In this document: piece by piece, positions 1-8,058 of the stretch
Position numbering within the stretch: position 1 is the first letter of the stretch
Layout: each line of letters begins with the position of its first letter
DNA from: Oscillospiraceae bacterium
GTDB lineage: Bacteria; Bacillota; Clostridia; Oscillospirales; Oscillospiraceae
Reading direction: 5' to 3'
Length of the DNA stretch: 39,746 nt
NCBI GenBank assembly: GCA_021201735.1
Contig: JAJQEJ010000042.1
Span: forward strand, 1 to 39,746
Program-made: the position numbers and the translations under genes
Notes under the pieces: generated by a model
Seen by the model: the letters and a program-made list of their open reading frames with translations, nothing else
The model's database searches: none
Told to the model about the DNA's origin: nothing

Positions 1-3
1 CAC

Positions 4-43
4 AAGAACGGCTGCTTTCGCCTGATGAAAGCAGCCGTTCTTT
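4..43. terminator. Intrinsic terminator-like hairpin at the left edge
   Basis: Positions 4-19 are perfectly complementary to 27-42 (16 bp) around a 7-nt loop, with a short T run at 41-43. It probably ends a gene lying left of the window. The T run is short, so direction is uncertain. Confidence 0.7.
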
Positions 44-52
44 GACAGGCTG

Positions 53-95
53 AGAGGGGGTGCACCAAAACGCAAAGTTTTGGTGCACCCCCTCT
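53..95. repeat. Second perfect 19-bp hairpin, possible terminator
   Basis: Positions 53-71 pair with 77-95 without mismatch around the 5-nt loop GCAAA. The stem has a GAGGGGGTGCACC base and an AAAA/TTTT top. It lies ten bases after the first hairpin and upstream of the tetR promoter. No T run follows on the plus strand, so it may be a backup terminator, a small repeat, or an element read from the other strand. Confidence 0.5.
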
Positions 96-122
96 ATCTA
101 CAGAAAAACACATAGAAAACCC

Positions 123-151
123 TTGCAAATCGCCTGAATGCGTGGTACTAT
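123..151 (+). promoter_or_regulatory. Sigma-A type promoter of tetR
   Basis: TTGCAA at 123-128 and TACTAT at 146-151 are separated by 17 bases. The predicted start of transcription near 158 lies downstream of the in-frame GTG at 142, which supports the ATG at 202 as the tetR start. Confidence 0.55.
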
Positions 152-157
152 TTATTG

Positions 158-170
158 AAACTGCCAGTTT
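158..170. promoter_or_regulatory. Dyad operator candidate (TetR autoregulation)
   Basis: AAACTG-C-CAGTTT is a perfect 13-bp palindrome placed just after the -10 box of the tetR promoter, around the transcription start. TetR-family proteins usually bind short dyads in their own promoters, so this is a natural candidate site. The assignment is inferred from position and symmetry only. Confidence 0.4.
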
Positions 171-201
171 AAATTACGAACTGCGAAAGGTGGGATCTAT
201 C

Positions 202-864
202 ATGAGCAAAAAGCAGGCATTGACCGAGTTTCACCGCGGCTCTATCCTTGCAGCCGCAGAGCGATTATTCGGAGAAAAAGGCATTGATAAAACCACCATG
301 GACGATATCGCGCGGGAAGCGGAATACAGCAAAGCAACACTCTATGTCTACTTTCAAAGCAAAGAGGAGATTGTCGGCGCCATTGTTCTGCACGCCATGA
401 TCATCCTGCGCAAGCGCATCGCGGACGCGGCCGACGCCAGCGAGGAGTGGAACACCGCCTATTATCTGCTCTGCAACACGATGCGGCATTTTTATGCGGA
501 AAATCCCGCGGTTTACGGCGTTACACTCGACCTGCTCTCCGGCAGGATGACGAAACGGGACGACAGCGAGGACATGGCGGAGCTGCTGCGGGTCGGCGGG
601 GAGATCAACCAGATTGTGCTGCGCTTCTTCCAGCGCGGCGTGCAGGAGGCGTGCATTGGCGACAGTCTCCCGACGGAGGAGCTGCTGCTGCTGTTCTGGG
701 TCTGGCTCTCCGGTGTGATTTCCACCGCCGCCATGGCCGGTGAAGTGATCGCACACCAGTTAAATAAAGACACCCTGCAATTTTTCCGTGAGGGCGCAAC
801 CATGCTCCTGCGCGCGTTTATGCCCGACGATCCTTCCGGGGAGGGCATTGTTTTTCGTACTTAA
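202..864 (+). CDS. TetR/AcrR family transcriptional regulator
   Basis: This is a 220-residue dimeric DNA-binding repressor type. The N-terminal helix-turn-helix (about residues 27-57) includes the typical TTMDDIAREA segment followed by SKATLYVYF and SKEEI. The C-terminal two thirds is a helical, poorly conserved ligand-binding domain. The ATG at 202 is chosen because AAAGGTGGG lies upstream and an upstream in-frame GTG at 142 falls before the predicted transcript start. The gene is followed after 26 bases by glmS in the same direction, so it is probably cotranscribed and may sense an amino sugar or cell-wall signal; that role is inference. The ligand cannot be predicted. Confidence 0.9.
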   Translation: MSKKQALTEFHRGSILAAAERLFGEKGIDKTTMDDIAREAEYSKATLYVYFQSKEEIVGAIVLHAMIILRKRIADAADASEEWNTAYYLLCNTMRHFYAENPAVYGVTLDLLSGRMTKRDDSEDMAELLRVGGEINQIVLRFFQRGVQEACIGDSLPTEELLLLFWVWLSGVISTAAMAGEVIAHQLNKDTLQFFREGATMLLRAFMPDDPSGEGIVFRT

Positions 865-890
865 CCAGTTTATTAGGAGGCTTTTTTACC

Positions 891-2726
891 ATGTGTGGTA
901 TTGTCGGTTATATTGGACACAGCGAGGCGGCGCCCATTTTGCTGGACAGCCTGTCCCGCTTAGAATACAGAGGATATGATTCAGCCGGTATCGCCGTCTA
1001 CGCGCAAGAAACGGGGTTAGCGGTTTTTAAGGCAAAGGGCCGCCTGAAAGTGCTCTCCGATCTGGTCGACGGCGGGAAGGCGGTACACGGCACGGTCGGC
1101 GTGGGGCATACCCGCTGGGCAACCCACGGCGCACCGTCCGATGTCAACTCGCACCCCCATGTCAGCGCCGACGGCCGCTTTGCCGTGGTGCACAACGGCA
1201 TCATCGAAAATTATGTGGAGATCCGGGAGTTTCTGGCAGAGCACGGCGTACAGTTCGTCTCGCAGACCGATACGGAGGTGGTCGCCCATCTGCTGGAATA
1301 CTACTATGAAGACGATATGCTTCAGGCCGTGACCAAGGTACTCCACCGCGTCAACGGCGCGTATGCCTTTGGCATCGTCAGCACCGATCACCCCGACCAG
1401 CTGATCGCCGTGCGCAAGGACAGCCCGCTTGTGCTGGGCTACGGCAAGGATTTTAACCTCCTCGCCTCCGATGTGACCGCGGTCATCAAATACACGCGCG
1501 AGGTCTCCTATCTGGAGGACGGGGAAATCGCCGTCCTCTCCCCCGACGGGGTCACCGTGTATGACAGCCTCCTGCGCACCGTGCAAAAGCCGCGCCACAC
1601 CGTTGACTGGGAGGTCTCCGCCGCAGAAAAGGGCGGATATGAGCACTTTATGGCAAAGGAAATCATGGAACAGCCGAAGGCCTTTCGTGACACGGTCTTC
1701 CCGCGCATCACCGATGGGCGCGTGGTGCTCGACAACATCACCCTTGACCGGGATGATGTGCGCGATATGGATAAGATCTATATCATCGCCTGCGGGTCGT
1801 CCTACCACGTGGGCGTAGTGGCAAAATATCTGCTGGAAAAGCTCCTGCGCAAACCGGTTGAGGTGGCGCTCGCCTCAGAATTCCGCTACAGCGACCCCAT
1901 CGTCACACCCCGCACCCTCGCGCTTGTGATCAGCCAGTCGGGTGAAACCATCGACACCCTTGCCGCCATGCGCGAGGCAAAGCGGCTCGGCGCGCGTATA
2001 CTCGCCATCGTCAACGTGGTCGGCTCCACCATCGCGCGGGAGGCGGACGACGTCATCTATACCTGGGCGGGGCCGGAAATTGCGGTCGCCACCACCAAGG
2101 CGTATTCCACCCAGCTCGCGGTCATCGACCTCATTGCCCTCTATCTCGCCGATCTGCTCGGCACCATCGACAAAGCAGAGTACGATGCAATTGTAGCAGA
2201 ACTGCTGCTTGTGCCGGAAAAAATGGAGCAGATTCTCGCCGCGCGGGAGACCATTCAGTATTACGCCTCCATCTACTTCAATCACGCCTCGGTCTTTTTT
2301 ATCGGGCGCAACGTGGACTATGCCGCGGGGCTGGAGGGTTCGCTCAAGCTCAAGGAGATATCCTACATACACTCCGAGGCCTATGCAGCGGGCGAATTAA
2401 AGCACGGCACCATCTCCCTCATTGAGGACGGCACCCTTGTGATTGCCCTTGCAAGTCAGGCGGGCGTTCTCTTTGAAAAGACCATGAGCAATGTGGTGGA
2501 GGTCAAGAGCCGGGGTGCCGATGTGCTTGGCATTACGTCCGCCGCGCTGGAGCGTGGGATGTGCAAGACGGTCGATTCCGTCCTCACCGTGCCGGATACC
2601 CACCCGTTCCTCCAGCCCTCCCTCAACGTGCTCCCCCTACAGCTATTTGCGTATTACGTCTCCCTGCAGCGCGGCTGCGACATTGACAAGCCGCGCAATC
2701 TGGCAAAGTCGGTCACGGTGGAGTAA
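891..2726 (+). CDS. glmS: Glutamine--fructose-6-phosphate aminotransferase (isomerizing)
   Basis: It makes glucosamine-6-phosphate from fructose-6-phosphate and glutamine, the first step toward UDP-GlcNAc for peptidoglycan. The 611-residue length is normal. The N-terminus MCGIVGYIG exposes the catalytic Cys after Met removal. The glutaminase domain covers about residues 2-220, and two SIS sugar-binding domains follow (first with ACGSSYH and SQSGET, second with the GELKHGTISL region). The C-terminus KPRNLAKSVTVE is the typical ending. TTAGGAGG precedes the ATG. The leader after tetR is only 26 bases, so the glmS ribozyme common in Firmicutes is not directly upstream. It sits between tetR and coaX in one apparent unit. 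Confidence 0.97.
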   Translation: MCGIVGYIGHSEAAPILLDSLSRLEYRGYDSAGIAVYAQETGLAVFKAKGRLKVLSDLVDGGKAVHGTVGVGHTRWATHGAPSDVNSHPHVSADGRFAVVHNGIIENYVEIREFLAEHGVQFVSQTDTEVVAHLLEYYYEDDMLQAVTKVLHRVNGAYAFGIVSTDHPDQLIAVRKDSPLVLGYGKDFNLLASDVTAVIKYTREVSYLEDGEIAVLSPDGVTVYDSLLRTVQKPRHTVDWEVSAAEKGGYEHFMAKEIMEQPKAFRDTVFPRITDGRVVLDNITLDRDDVRDMDKIYIIACGSSYHVGVVAKYLLEKLLRKPVEVALASEFRYSDPIVTPRTLALVISQSGETIDTLAAMREAKRLGARILAIVNVVGSTIAREADDVIYTWAGPEIAVATTKAYSTQLAVIDLIALYLADLLGTIDKAEYDAIVAELLLVPEKMEQILAARETIQYYASIYFNHASVFFIGRNVDYAAGLEGSLKLKEISYIHSEAYAAGELKHGTISLIEDGTLVIALASQAGVLFEKTMSNVVEVKSRGADVLGITSAALERGMCKTVDSVLTVPDTHPFLQPSLNVLPLQLFAYYVSLQRGCDIDKPRNLAKSVTVE

Positions 2727-2761
2727 CCCTCGCCACAGTGGCAAAAGGATTGGTCGTAACT

Positions 2762-3505
2762 ATGATTCTTGGCGTGGATATTGGAAACAGCAACATCGTT
2801 ATAAGCGGGATTGACACCGCGACAGATGCCGTTCTTTTTCAGCACCGGCTGGAAAGTACGCAGTTGACGGTAGAAGAACTCGCGTGCTTTCTGCGCAGTG
2901 CTCCGGCGGTCGTGGAAGGCAGCATTGTCGCCTCCGTGGTGCCCGCGCTATCGGATATCGTCTGCAAAGCGCTGCACGAGGTCATTGGGAAAGCGCCGCT
3001 GGTGGTTTCTGTCGAATCTCGCTCACGTCTGCGTTTTCCCCCGCTTGGAACGATCACCGTCGGGGCTGACCTGATTGTCGCCGCTGCGGCGGCAATCGAC
3101 CGTTTTCCCCTGCCCGCCGTGCTGGTAGACCTTGGCACGGCGACAACGGTCATGGCGGTTGACGCGGACTGTTTTCTGCGCGGCGGCGCCATTCTCCCCG
3201 GCGTGCATGTCTCAAATACTGCGCTGATTGAAGCAACCGCGCTCCTGCCTGACGTGCCGCTGGTCTCTCCGGGGCACGTCATCGGGCAGAACACACAGGA
3301 ATGCATCCAAAGCGGCTTGCTTTACGGTGCCGCAGCCGCGATTGACGGGCTGGTTACCCGTATTGAGGAGGAACTGGGCGCGTCTGCTACCGTGGTCGCC
3401 ACCGGCGGCTTCTCCCCACTCATTGTCCCGCTCTGTCGGCGCGCGATGATTCTGGAGCCCAACCTGCTCCCCATTGGACTGAGTGTTCTCTATAAAAGCA
3501 ATTGA
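2762..3505 (+). CDS. coaX: Type III pantothenate kinase
   Basis: It phosphorylates pantothenate in the first step of coenzyme A synthesis and belongs to the acetate-kinase/Hsp70 fold. The N-terminal phosphate-binding motif is MILGVDIGNSN. VDLGTATTVMAVD and the GGAILPG segment are typical of CoaX. The length of 247 residues fits the family. The ATG at 2762 is preferred over an in-frame GTG at 2738 because homologues begin right before the DxGN motif, although its ribosome binding site (AAAAGGA, about 13 bases away) is distant. It follows glmS by 35 bases and is probably its operon partner. A strong terminator follows. Confidence 0.93.
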   Translation: MILGVDIGNSNIVISGIDTATDAVLFQHRLESTQLTVEELACFLRSAPAVVEGSIVASVVPALSDIVCKALHEVIGKAPLVVSVESRSRLRFPPLGTITVGADLIVAAAAAIDRFPLPAVLVDLGTATTVMAVDADCFLRGGAILPGVHVSNTALIEATALLPDVPLVSPGHVIGQNTQECIQSGLLYGAAAAIDGLVTRIEEELGASATVVATGGFSPLIVPLCRRAMILEPNLLPIGLSVLYKSN

Positions 3506-3536
3506 TCCCGCAGCAATCTTATTCCCGGGGAAATAA

Positions 3537-3590
3537 AACAGCCCGATGCGCATTTCAGTTTGCGCATCGGGCTGTTACGTTTTCTTATTT
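3537..3590. terminator. Bidirectional terminator between coaX and the radical SAM gene
   Basis: Positions 3537-3552 pair with 3561-3576 (16 bp) around an 8-nt loop. A T-rich stretch (CGTTTTCTTATTTT) follows on the plus strand, and an A-rich stretch at 3531-3538 gives a U tail on the minus strand. It serves two convergent genes. Its right part touches the end of the radical SAM frame. Confidence 0.85.
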
Positions 3591-4970
3591 TACGCCTACA
3601 CTACAGGATTCGCAGGACGCGCAGTCCGAGGATGGATGCTTAATCTCCCAGAGCTCTTCCGCAACAGGCTTCCAGTTCTCAGCATAGTCCTTACACTTTG
3701 CGCACAGATGCTCCACACTCTCGGGTGACTCCGGATCGGTGGACTTTGCGCCGGTCCGGTTGACCATTTCAACCAGAAGCTCCGGATTTTCCAGCATCGG
3801 GCAGGGGCGTAGATGGTTATCGTTAAAGGGCTGGCCGTCATGGTACGCCATAAAGAGCGGGGACTGGAGGCACTCGAGCAGCGTCTTCTCGCGAATGTTA
3901 GAGTCGGAGTAATGAATGAACACACAGGGGTCTGCGTCGCCATTTGCGTTAATATGCAGATAGCGGCGTCCGCCTGCAATACATCCGCCGACATACTCGC
4001 CGTCGTTCTGGAAGTCCATGGCGAAAATTTCCTTTTTCCCGCGGTACTCGCGCACCTTTTCATACATTGTTGCGCGCTGCTCCGGTGTGAGCAGCAGCTC
4101 AGGCGCGGCGTTGTTGCCCACGGGCATATAGTGGAAGTACCAGACAAAGTACGCGCCCAGCTCAATCATCTGGTCATAGAATTCCTCGCTGATGACATCC
4201 TGATAGTTCTTGCTGGTGTAGCAGACGGAGATGCCGAAGGGCAGGTGATGGTCGCGCAGCAGGCGCATTGCGTTGGTGACCTTCTGGTAAACACCGTCGC
4301 CGCGGCGGAAGTCGTTCGCCTCCTCAAAGCCCTCCAGGCTGATCGCCGGGACGAAGTTGCGCACGCGGAGCAGATCCTGCGCGAACTGCTCGTCAATGAG
4401 CGTGGCATTCGTGAAACAGAGGAACGCACAGTCGTTGTGCTTTTCACACAGCTTGATGAGATCCGACTTGCGCACGAGCGGCTCGCCGCCGGTGTATACA
4501 TACATATATACCCCCAGCTCCTTGCCCTGCGTAATGATGCTGTCAATCTCATCAAAGGTCAGGTTGAGCTTGTTGCCATATTCACCCGCCCAGCAGCCTT
4601 TACACTTGAGGTTACAGGCGGAGGTTGGGTCGAGCAGGATCGTCCAGGGAATATTGCAGTTATACTTCTTGCGGTTTTCATCCTGTTTTTCCCAGCTGAT
4701 CAGGTTGGCATTGACAAAGAAGTTGCTGAAGAACGTCTTGAGCACATCGGGGTCGGTCTGTGTCCAGACACGCTCGATGAGCTTATACCAGTGGTTGTCA
4801 TGATCCTTTACCACCTCGTGGAACATGTTCCGCTGCCTCGGGAAGAGCTTTTCACCCGCAAATTTGTCGATAATCTCCAGAACCTTGTCGATATTATTCA
4901 TCGGGTCTTTATCCAGATAATCAAATACTTTTTCAAAGCCGAATCGTTTAATACTGTCAGGAATTTTCAT
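3585..4970 (-). CDS. Radical SAM protein with SPASM-like C-terminal cysteine region
   Basis: This 461-residue protein has the cluster motif CNLKCKGC (Cys119, Cys123, Cys126), which binds the 4Fe-4S cluster that cleaves S-adenosylmethionine. An all-helical N-terminal extension of about 100 residues precedes the barrel. The YTGGEPL segment is the usual GGE motif. The C-terminal part contains CIAGGRRYLHINANGD, PCVFIHYS and LRPCPM, and then CAKCKD and a final CASCESC, resembling SPASM auxiliary-cluster domains. The substrate is unknown; no peptide precursor lies next to it. The ATG at 4970 follows AAAGGGGA at good spacing. Its gene stands alone, with a 208-base leader region and no partner facing it. 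Confidence 0.85.
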   Translation of the reverse strand: MKIPDSIKRFGFEKVFDYLDKDPMNNIDKVLEIIDKFAGEKLFPRQRNMFHEVVKDHDNHWYKLIERVWTQTDPDVLKTFFSNFFVNANLISWEKQDENRKKYNCNIPWTILLDPTSACNLKCKGCWAGEYGNKLNLTFDEIDSIITQGKELGVYMYVYTGGEPLVRKSDLIKLCEKHNDCAFLCFTNATLIDEQFAQDLLRVRNFVPAISLEGFEEANDFRRGDGVYQKVTNAMRLLRDHHLPFGISVCYTSKNYQDVISEEFYDQMIELGAYFVWYFHYMPVGNNAAPELLLTPEQRATMYEKVREYRGKKEIFAMDFQNDGEYVGGCIAGGRRYLHINANGDADPCVFIHYSDSNIREKTLLECLQSPLFMAYHDGQPFNDNHLRPCPMLENPELLVEMVNRTGAKSTDPESPESVEHLCAKCKDYAENWKPVAEELWEIKHPSSDCASCESCSVGVK

Positions 4971-5178
4971 AGTAATGGATTCCCCTTTCAACACCACATT
5001 TATCTATTATGTGATATTACTATAACACCCTCTTGTACTAATTGAAAATAGACAAATCCCTTCCTGTGTACAAACTCTGTAAAACTACGGATAATCCGCG
5101 CAAAAAGGTAGACATAATTCATTTTTATTCCGTATTATGTTAATTTCGCAGTGAGTGACCGTGCACGCACCCGCGATT

Positions 5179-5742
5179 TTAGCCACATCCGCCGCCCGCT
5201 GTCGGGGTCTCGTCTTCATCTGGGGTCAGCGCATTTTCCTTTTGAATACCCAGGACGACAACTTCTAGATTCTGCTTTTTTGCCTGCGTGATGGTATACA
5301 TCGTCCCGCCGAGCATCCCGTCATAAACGGCGATCAGCATGGACGAGCGGCGGATCATATAGCGATTGCGGCGCAGCATGCAGTCCTTGTCATAGCGGCG
5401 CTGGATCATCGTCTCATAATCACAGGCCTGCACAAGAGAAAAATACCGGTTGCGCTCCGCCTCACTCCAATGTGCCGCCTGCTCCTCACAGGGGATCACC
5501 GCCTCGAGCTCCACATCCGGATAGCGCGTGCGCAGGGCGAGCACGGCATCGCAAAAATACATATCCGCCCCCCGCGCCATACCGCACAAAAAGCGGCGCA
5601 TGCCCTTTTCATGGTACACGCGCTCCAGTAGCTTTGCGATCTCCTCTTTTAACGCGATGCAGCGCGGATCACTCTCATTACATTTCCACGGCAGCTTTTC
5701 GGGCCTGTGCCCGGTGAAACAGCAGGTCTGATCTTTATCCAT
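5179..5742 (-). CDS. SLOG-superfamily DUF1273 (YpsA-like) protein
   Basis: This 187-residue cytoplasmic protein begins with CCFTGHRPEKLPW and contains GMARGADMYFCDAVL, both hallmarks of the DUF1273/YpsA family. That family has a Rossmann-like SLOG nucleotide-binding fold. Members are suspected to sense or process nucleotide-derived ligands; the biochemical role here is unknown. The ATG at 5742 is taken because AAGGAGAG lies upstream (12 bases, somewhat long); a GTG at 5766 is in frame but has no ribosome binding site. It lies downstream of the arg operon on the same strand, but the arg terminator separates them. Confidence 0.82.
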   Translation of the reverse strand: MDKDQTCCFTGHRPEKLPWKCNESDPRCIALKEEIAKLLERVYHEKGMRRFLCGMARGADMYFCDAVLALRTRYPDVELEAVIPCEEQAAHWSEAERNRYFSLVQACDYETMIQRRYDKDCMLRRNRYMIRRSSMLIAVYDGMLGGTMYTITQAKKQNLEVVVLGIQKENALTPDEDETPTAGGGCG

Positions 5743-5850
5743 AATATTCCATATCTCTCCTTCCACCTCAGAACTATTTTAGTACAAAAGAACTATGAAG
5801 TCAACAATATTAGAACATTAGTTTTTTATCTCCAATTGATTGACGGCAAC

Positions 5851-5896
5851 AAAAATAGCCGCGCAGCCTATACCGACAGGAATACAGGCCGCGCGG
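5851..5896 (-). terminator. Terminator of the arginine operon
   Basis: On the minus strand, 5896-5891 pairs with 5864-5859 (CCGCGC/GCGCGG). Past one mismatch the stem continues with GCCT/AGGC. The A run at 5851-5855 gives five U residues after the stem. It starts 15 bases past the argF stop codon. Confidence 0.8.
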
Positions 5897-5910
5897 TATA
5901 TTTACTTTTC

Positions 5911-6834
5911 TCAGGATTCCCCGCCGTTCATTAAAAGATACATGACCGCCTTTTGTGCGTGGAGACGGTTTTCCGCTTCGTCAAATATCTCCTGCGCGTG
6001 CGCTTCGAACACCTCTGCGGTGATCTCCTCACCCCGGTGGGCGGGCAGGCAGTGCTGCACCATCGCGCCGGGGTTTGCCAGCTTCATCAGCGCGTCGCTG
6101 ACCTGAAAGCCCGTAAACGCGGCGCGGCGCTTCTGCGCCTCCACCTCCTGTCCCATGGAGGCCCAGACGTCGGTAATCACCACGTCGGCCTGCTGTGCCG
6201 CCTCCTCCGGTGTACGCACAAGGGAAAATTTCGCGCCCCCCTCAGCTTTGGCAAAGTCCAGCACACGCGCATCCGGGTCGTACCCCTCCGGGCAGGCGAC
6301 GGAGACCTCCATCCCGCACTTCAGTCCGCCGACAATCAGGGAGTTTGCCATATTGTTCCCGTCCCCGATGAAGCAGAGCTTCAGTCCTTCCAGCCGGGTC
6401 ATGCGCTCCCGGATGGTCATCAAATCGGCGAGCACCTGGCAGGGGTGGGCAAAGTCGGTCAGGCCGTTGATCACCGGGATATCAGAATATTTCGCCAGCT
6501 GCTCCACTTCTTCCTGCGCGAAGGTGCGGATCATAATGCCGTCGCAGTAGCGGGAGAGGACGCGGGCGGTGTCCTCAATCGGCTCGCCGCGCCCAATCTG
6601 GCTCTCCTTCCCCGAGAGAAAGATGGGGTGTCCGCCGAGCTGGTACATCCCCGTTTCAAAGGAGACGCGGGTGCGGGTGGAGTTCTTTTCAAAAATCATC
6701 GCGAGCGTCTTCCCCTGTAGATAGTTGTGCGGGAGGCCGTGCTTCTGGTTGTACTTCATCTGGTCGCCCACATTGAGAATCTTCTCAATGTCCTCACGGG
6801 TGAGATCGAGCAGCTTGAGCAGATCTTTTTTCAT
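5911..6834 (-). CDS. argF: Ornithine carbamoyltransferase
   Basis: It makes citrulline from ornithine and carbamoyl phosphate. The length of 307 residues is normal. The carbamoyl-phosphate motif FEKNSTRTRVSFE lies near residue 50, and the ornithine-binding signature HCLPAHRGEE is near the C-terminus. The DxxxSMG-type loop appears as DVWASMGQE. It is the last gene of the arg operon, 16 bases after argD, and is followed by a terminator. An alternative, catabolic OTC of an arginine deiminase pathway, is unlikely because all neighbours are biosynthetic. Confidence 0.96.
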   Translation of the reverse strand: MKKDLLKLLDLTREDIEKILNVGDQMKYNQKHGLPHNYLQGKTLAMIFEKNSTRTRVSFETGMYQLGGHPIFLSGKESQIGRGEPIEDTARVLSRYCDGIMIRTFAQEEVEQLAKYSDIPVINGLTDFAHPCQVLADLMTIRERMTRLEGLKLCFIGDGNNMANSLIVGGLKCGMEVSVACPEGYDPDARVLDFAKAEGGAKFSLVRTPEEAAQQADVVITDVWASMGQEVEAQKRRAAFTGFQVSDALMKLANPGAMVQHCLPAHRGEEITAEVFEAHAQEIFDEAENRLHAQKAVMYLLMNGGES

Positions 6835-6850
6835 CTAAAAACCCATCCTT

Positions 6851-8038
6851 TCACGATACGTGGGATAGTGTGTCATATAGAATTGTAAGTCCCTTTTCTA
6901 TCTCCGCCATCGTAATGGTTAACGGCGGCAGCAGGCGCAGCGCCTGCCCGGCGGTGAGCACCAGCAGCCCGTTTGCCGCAAGCAGCGCCGCGAGCTCTTT
7001 GTTGGTCTGATTCCCCTTCACCTCAATGCCGATCATCAGGCCCATGCCCCGTGTCGCGCCGAGGCACGGCAGGTTCATCCCCTCAATCCGCGCGCGAATA
7101 TAGCTGCCCTTGTCAGATACCGCCGCGAGCGTAGGCTCGCCCAACTGGTCAAGCACCTCCAGCGCCGCGGCGGCACAGATGGGGTTGCCGCCGAAGGTGG
7201 TGGCGTGGGTACCGGGGGTGAGCACCGCCCGGCAGCGCTCGTTTGCCATAAAGCCGCCGAACGGGAGGCCGCCCGCAATTCCCTTGGCAAAGGATACCGC
7301 GTCCGGAATGATGCCGTATTGCTGGAAGGCAAAGAGCGAGCCCGTCCGCCCCACGCCGGTCTGCACCTCATCGACCAGCAGCAGCCAGTCGCGCTCGGCA
7401 CAGAGCACCGCGAGCGCATGGACAAATTCCTGTTCCATCGGCAGTACGCCGCCCTCACCCTGCACCAGCTCCAACATCACGGCGCAGACGTCATGCCCAG
7501 CGACCGCCTTCACACTGTCAATGGTAGCGCTTTCGGCAATGCGGAAGCCATCCGGGAAAGGGAAAAAGTAGTTGTGAAAGACCTCCTGCCCGGTCGCCGC
7601 CAGCGTTGCCGCCGTCCGACCGTGGAACGAGTTCTGGAGTGTCAGCACTGTGCCGCGCCCCTTGCCATATTTGTCAAAGGAGTATTTGCGCGCAAGCTTG
7701 ATCATACCCTCGTTGGCCTCCGCGCCGGAATTGGAGAAGAATACATTAGACATATCACTGCGCGTACAGAGCACTTGCGCCAACGCGACGCAGGGCTCCG
7801 TGTAGTAGAGGTTCGAAATATGTCCCAGCTTTTGCGCCTGTTCTGTGATCGCCTCCACCCACTTTGCGTTGCCGTAGCCGATGGAGTTGACGCCGATGCC
7901 GGCGGTGAAGTCAAGATACGCCCGACCGGCGTGGTCGTAGAGCACGGCCCCTTCGCCGTGGTCAATGTCAATATCAAAGCGTCCGTAGGTCTGCATGACG
8001 TACTGACCTTCCGTATATTTTAGCTCTTCGTGAGTCAT
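6851..8038 (-). CDS. argD: Acetylornithine aminotransferase
   Basis: This is a PLP-dependent class III aminotransferase of 395 residues that converts N-acetylglutamate semialdehyde to N-acetylornithine. Seen in the sequence are SNSGAEANEGMIKLARK, NSFHGRT, the LVDEVQTGVGRTG motif holding the PLP-contacting Asp, and the Schiff-base lysine in SFAKGIAGG. It starts at ATG 8038, 20 bases after argB. Members of this family can also act in lysine synthesis as DapC; the operon context points to arginine. Confidence 0.95.
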   Translation of the reverse strand: MTHEELKYTEGQYVMQTYGRFDIDIDHGEGAVLYDHAGRAYLDFTAGIGVNSIGYGNAKWVEAITEQAQKLGHISNLYYTEPCVALAQVLCTRSDMSNVFFSNSGAEANEGMIKLARKYSFDKYGKGRGTVLTLQNSFHGRTAATLAATGQEVFHNYFFPFPDGFRIAESATIDSVKAVAGHDVCAVMLELVQGEGGVLPMEQEFVHALAVLCAERDWLLLVDEVQTGVGRTGSLFAFQQYGIIPDAVSFAKGIAGGLPFGGFMANERCRAVLTPGTHATTFGGNPICAAAALEVLDQLGEPTLAAVSDKGSYIRARIEGMNLPCLGATRGMGLMIGIEVKGNQTNKELAALLAANGLLVLTAGQALRLLPPLTITMAEIEKGLTILYDTLSHVS

Positions 8039-8058
8039 GGTTTCCCTCTCTTTCTTGT

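Noticed and set aside
864-890. glmS ribozyme before glmS
   Set aside because: Only 26 bases separate tetR and glmS, far too few for the ribozyme core.
4971-5178. Riboswitch or small gene in the gap left of the radical SAM start
   Set aside because: The gap holds AT-rich promoter-like sequence (for example TTCAAT and TATAGT on the minus strand) but no conserved RNA element or start signals were recognised.
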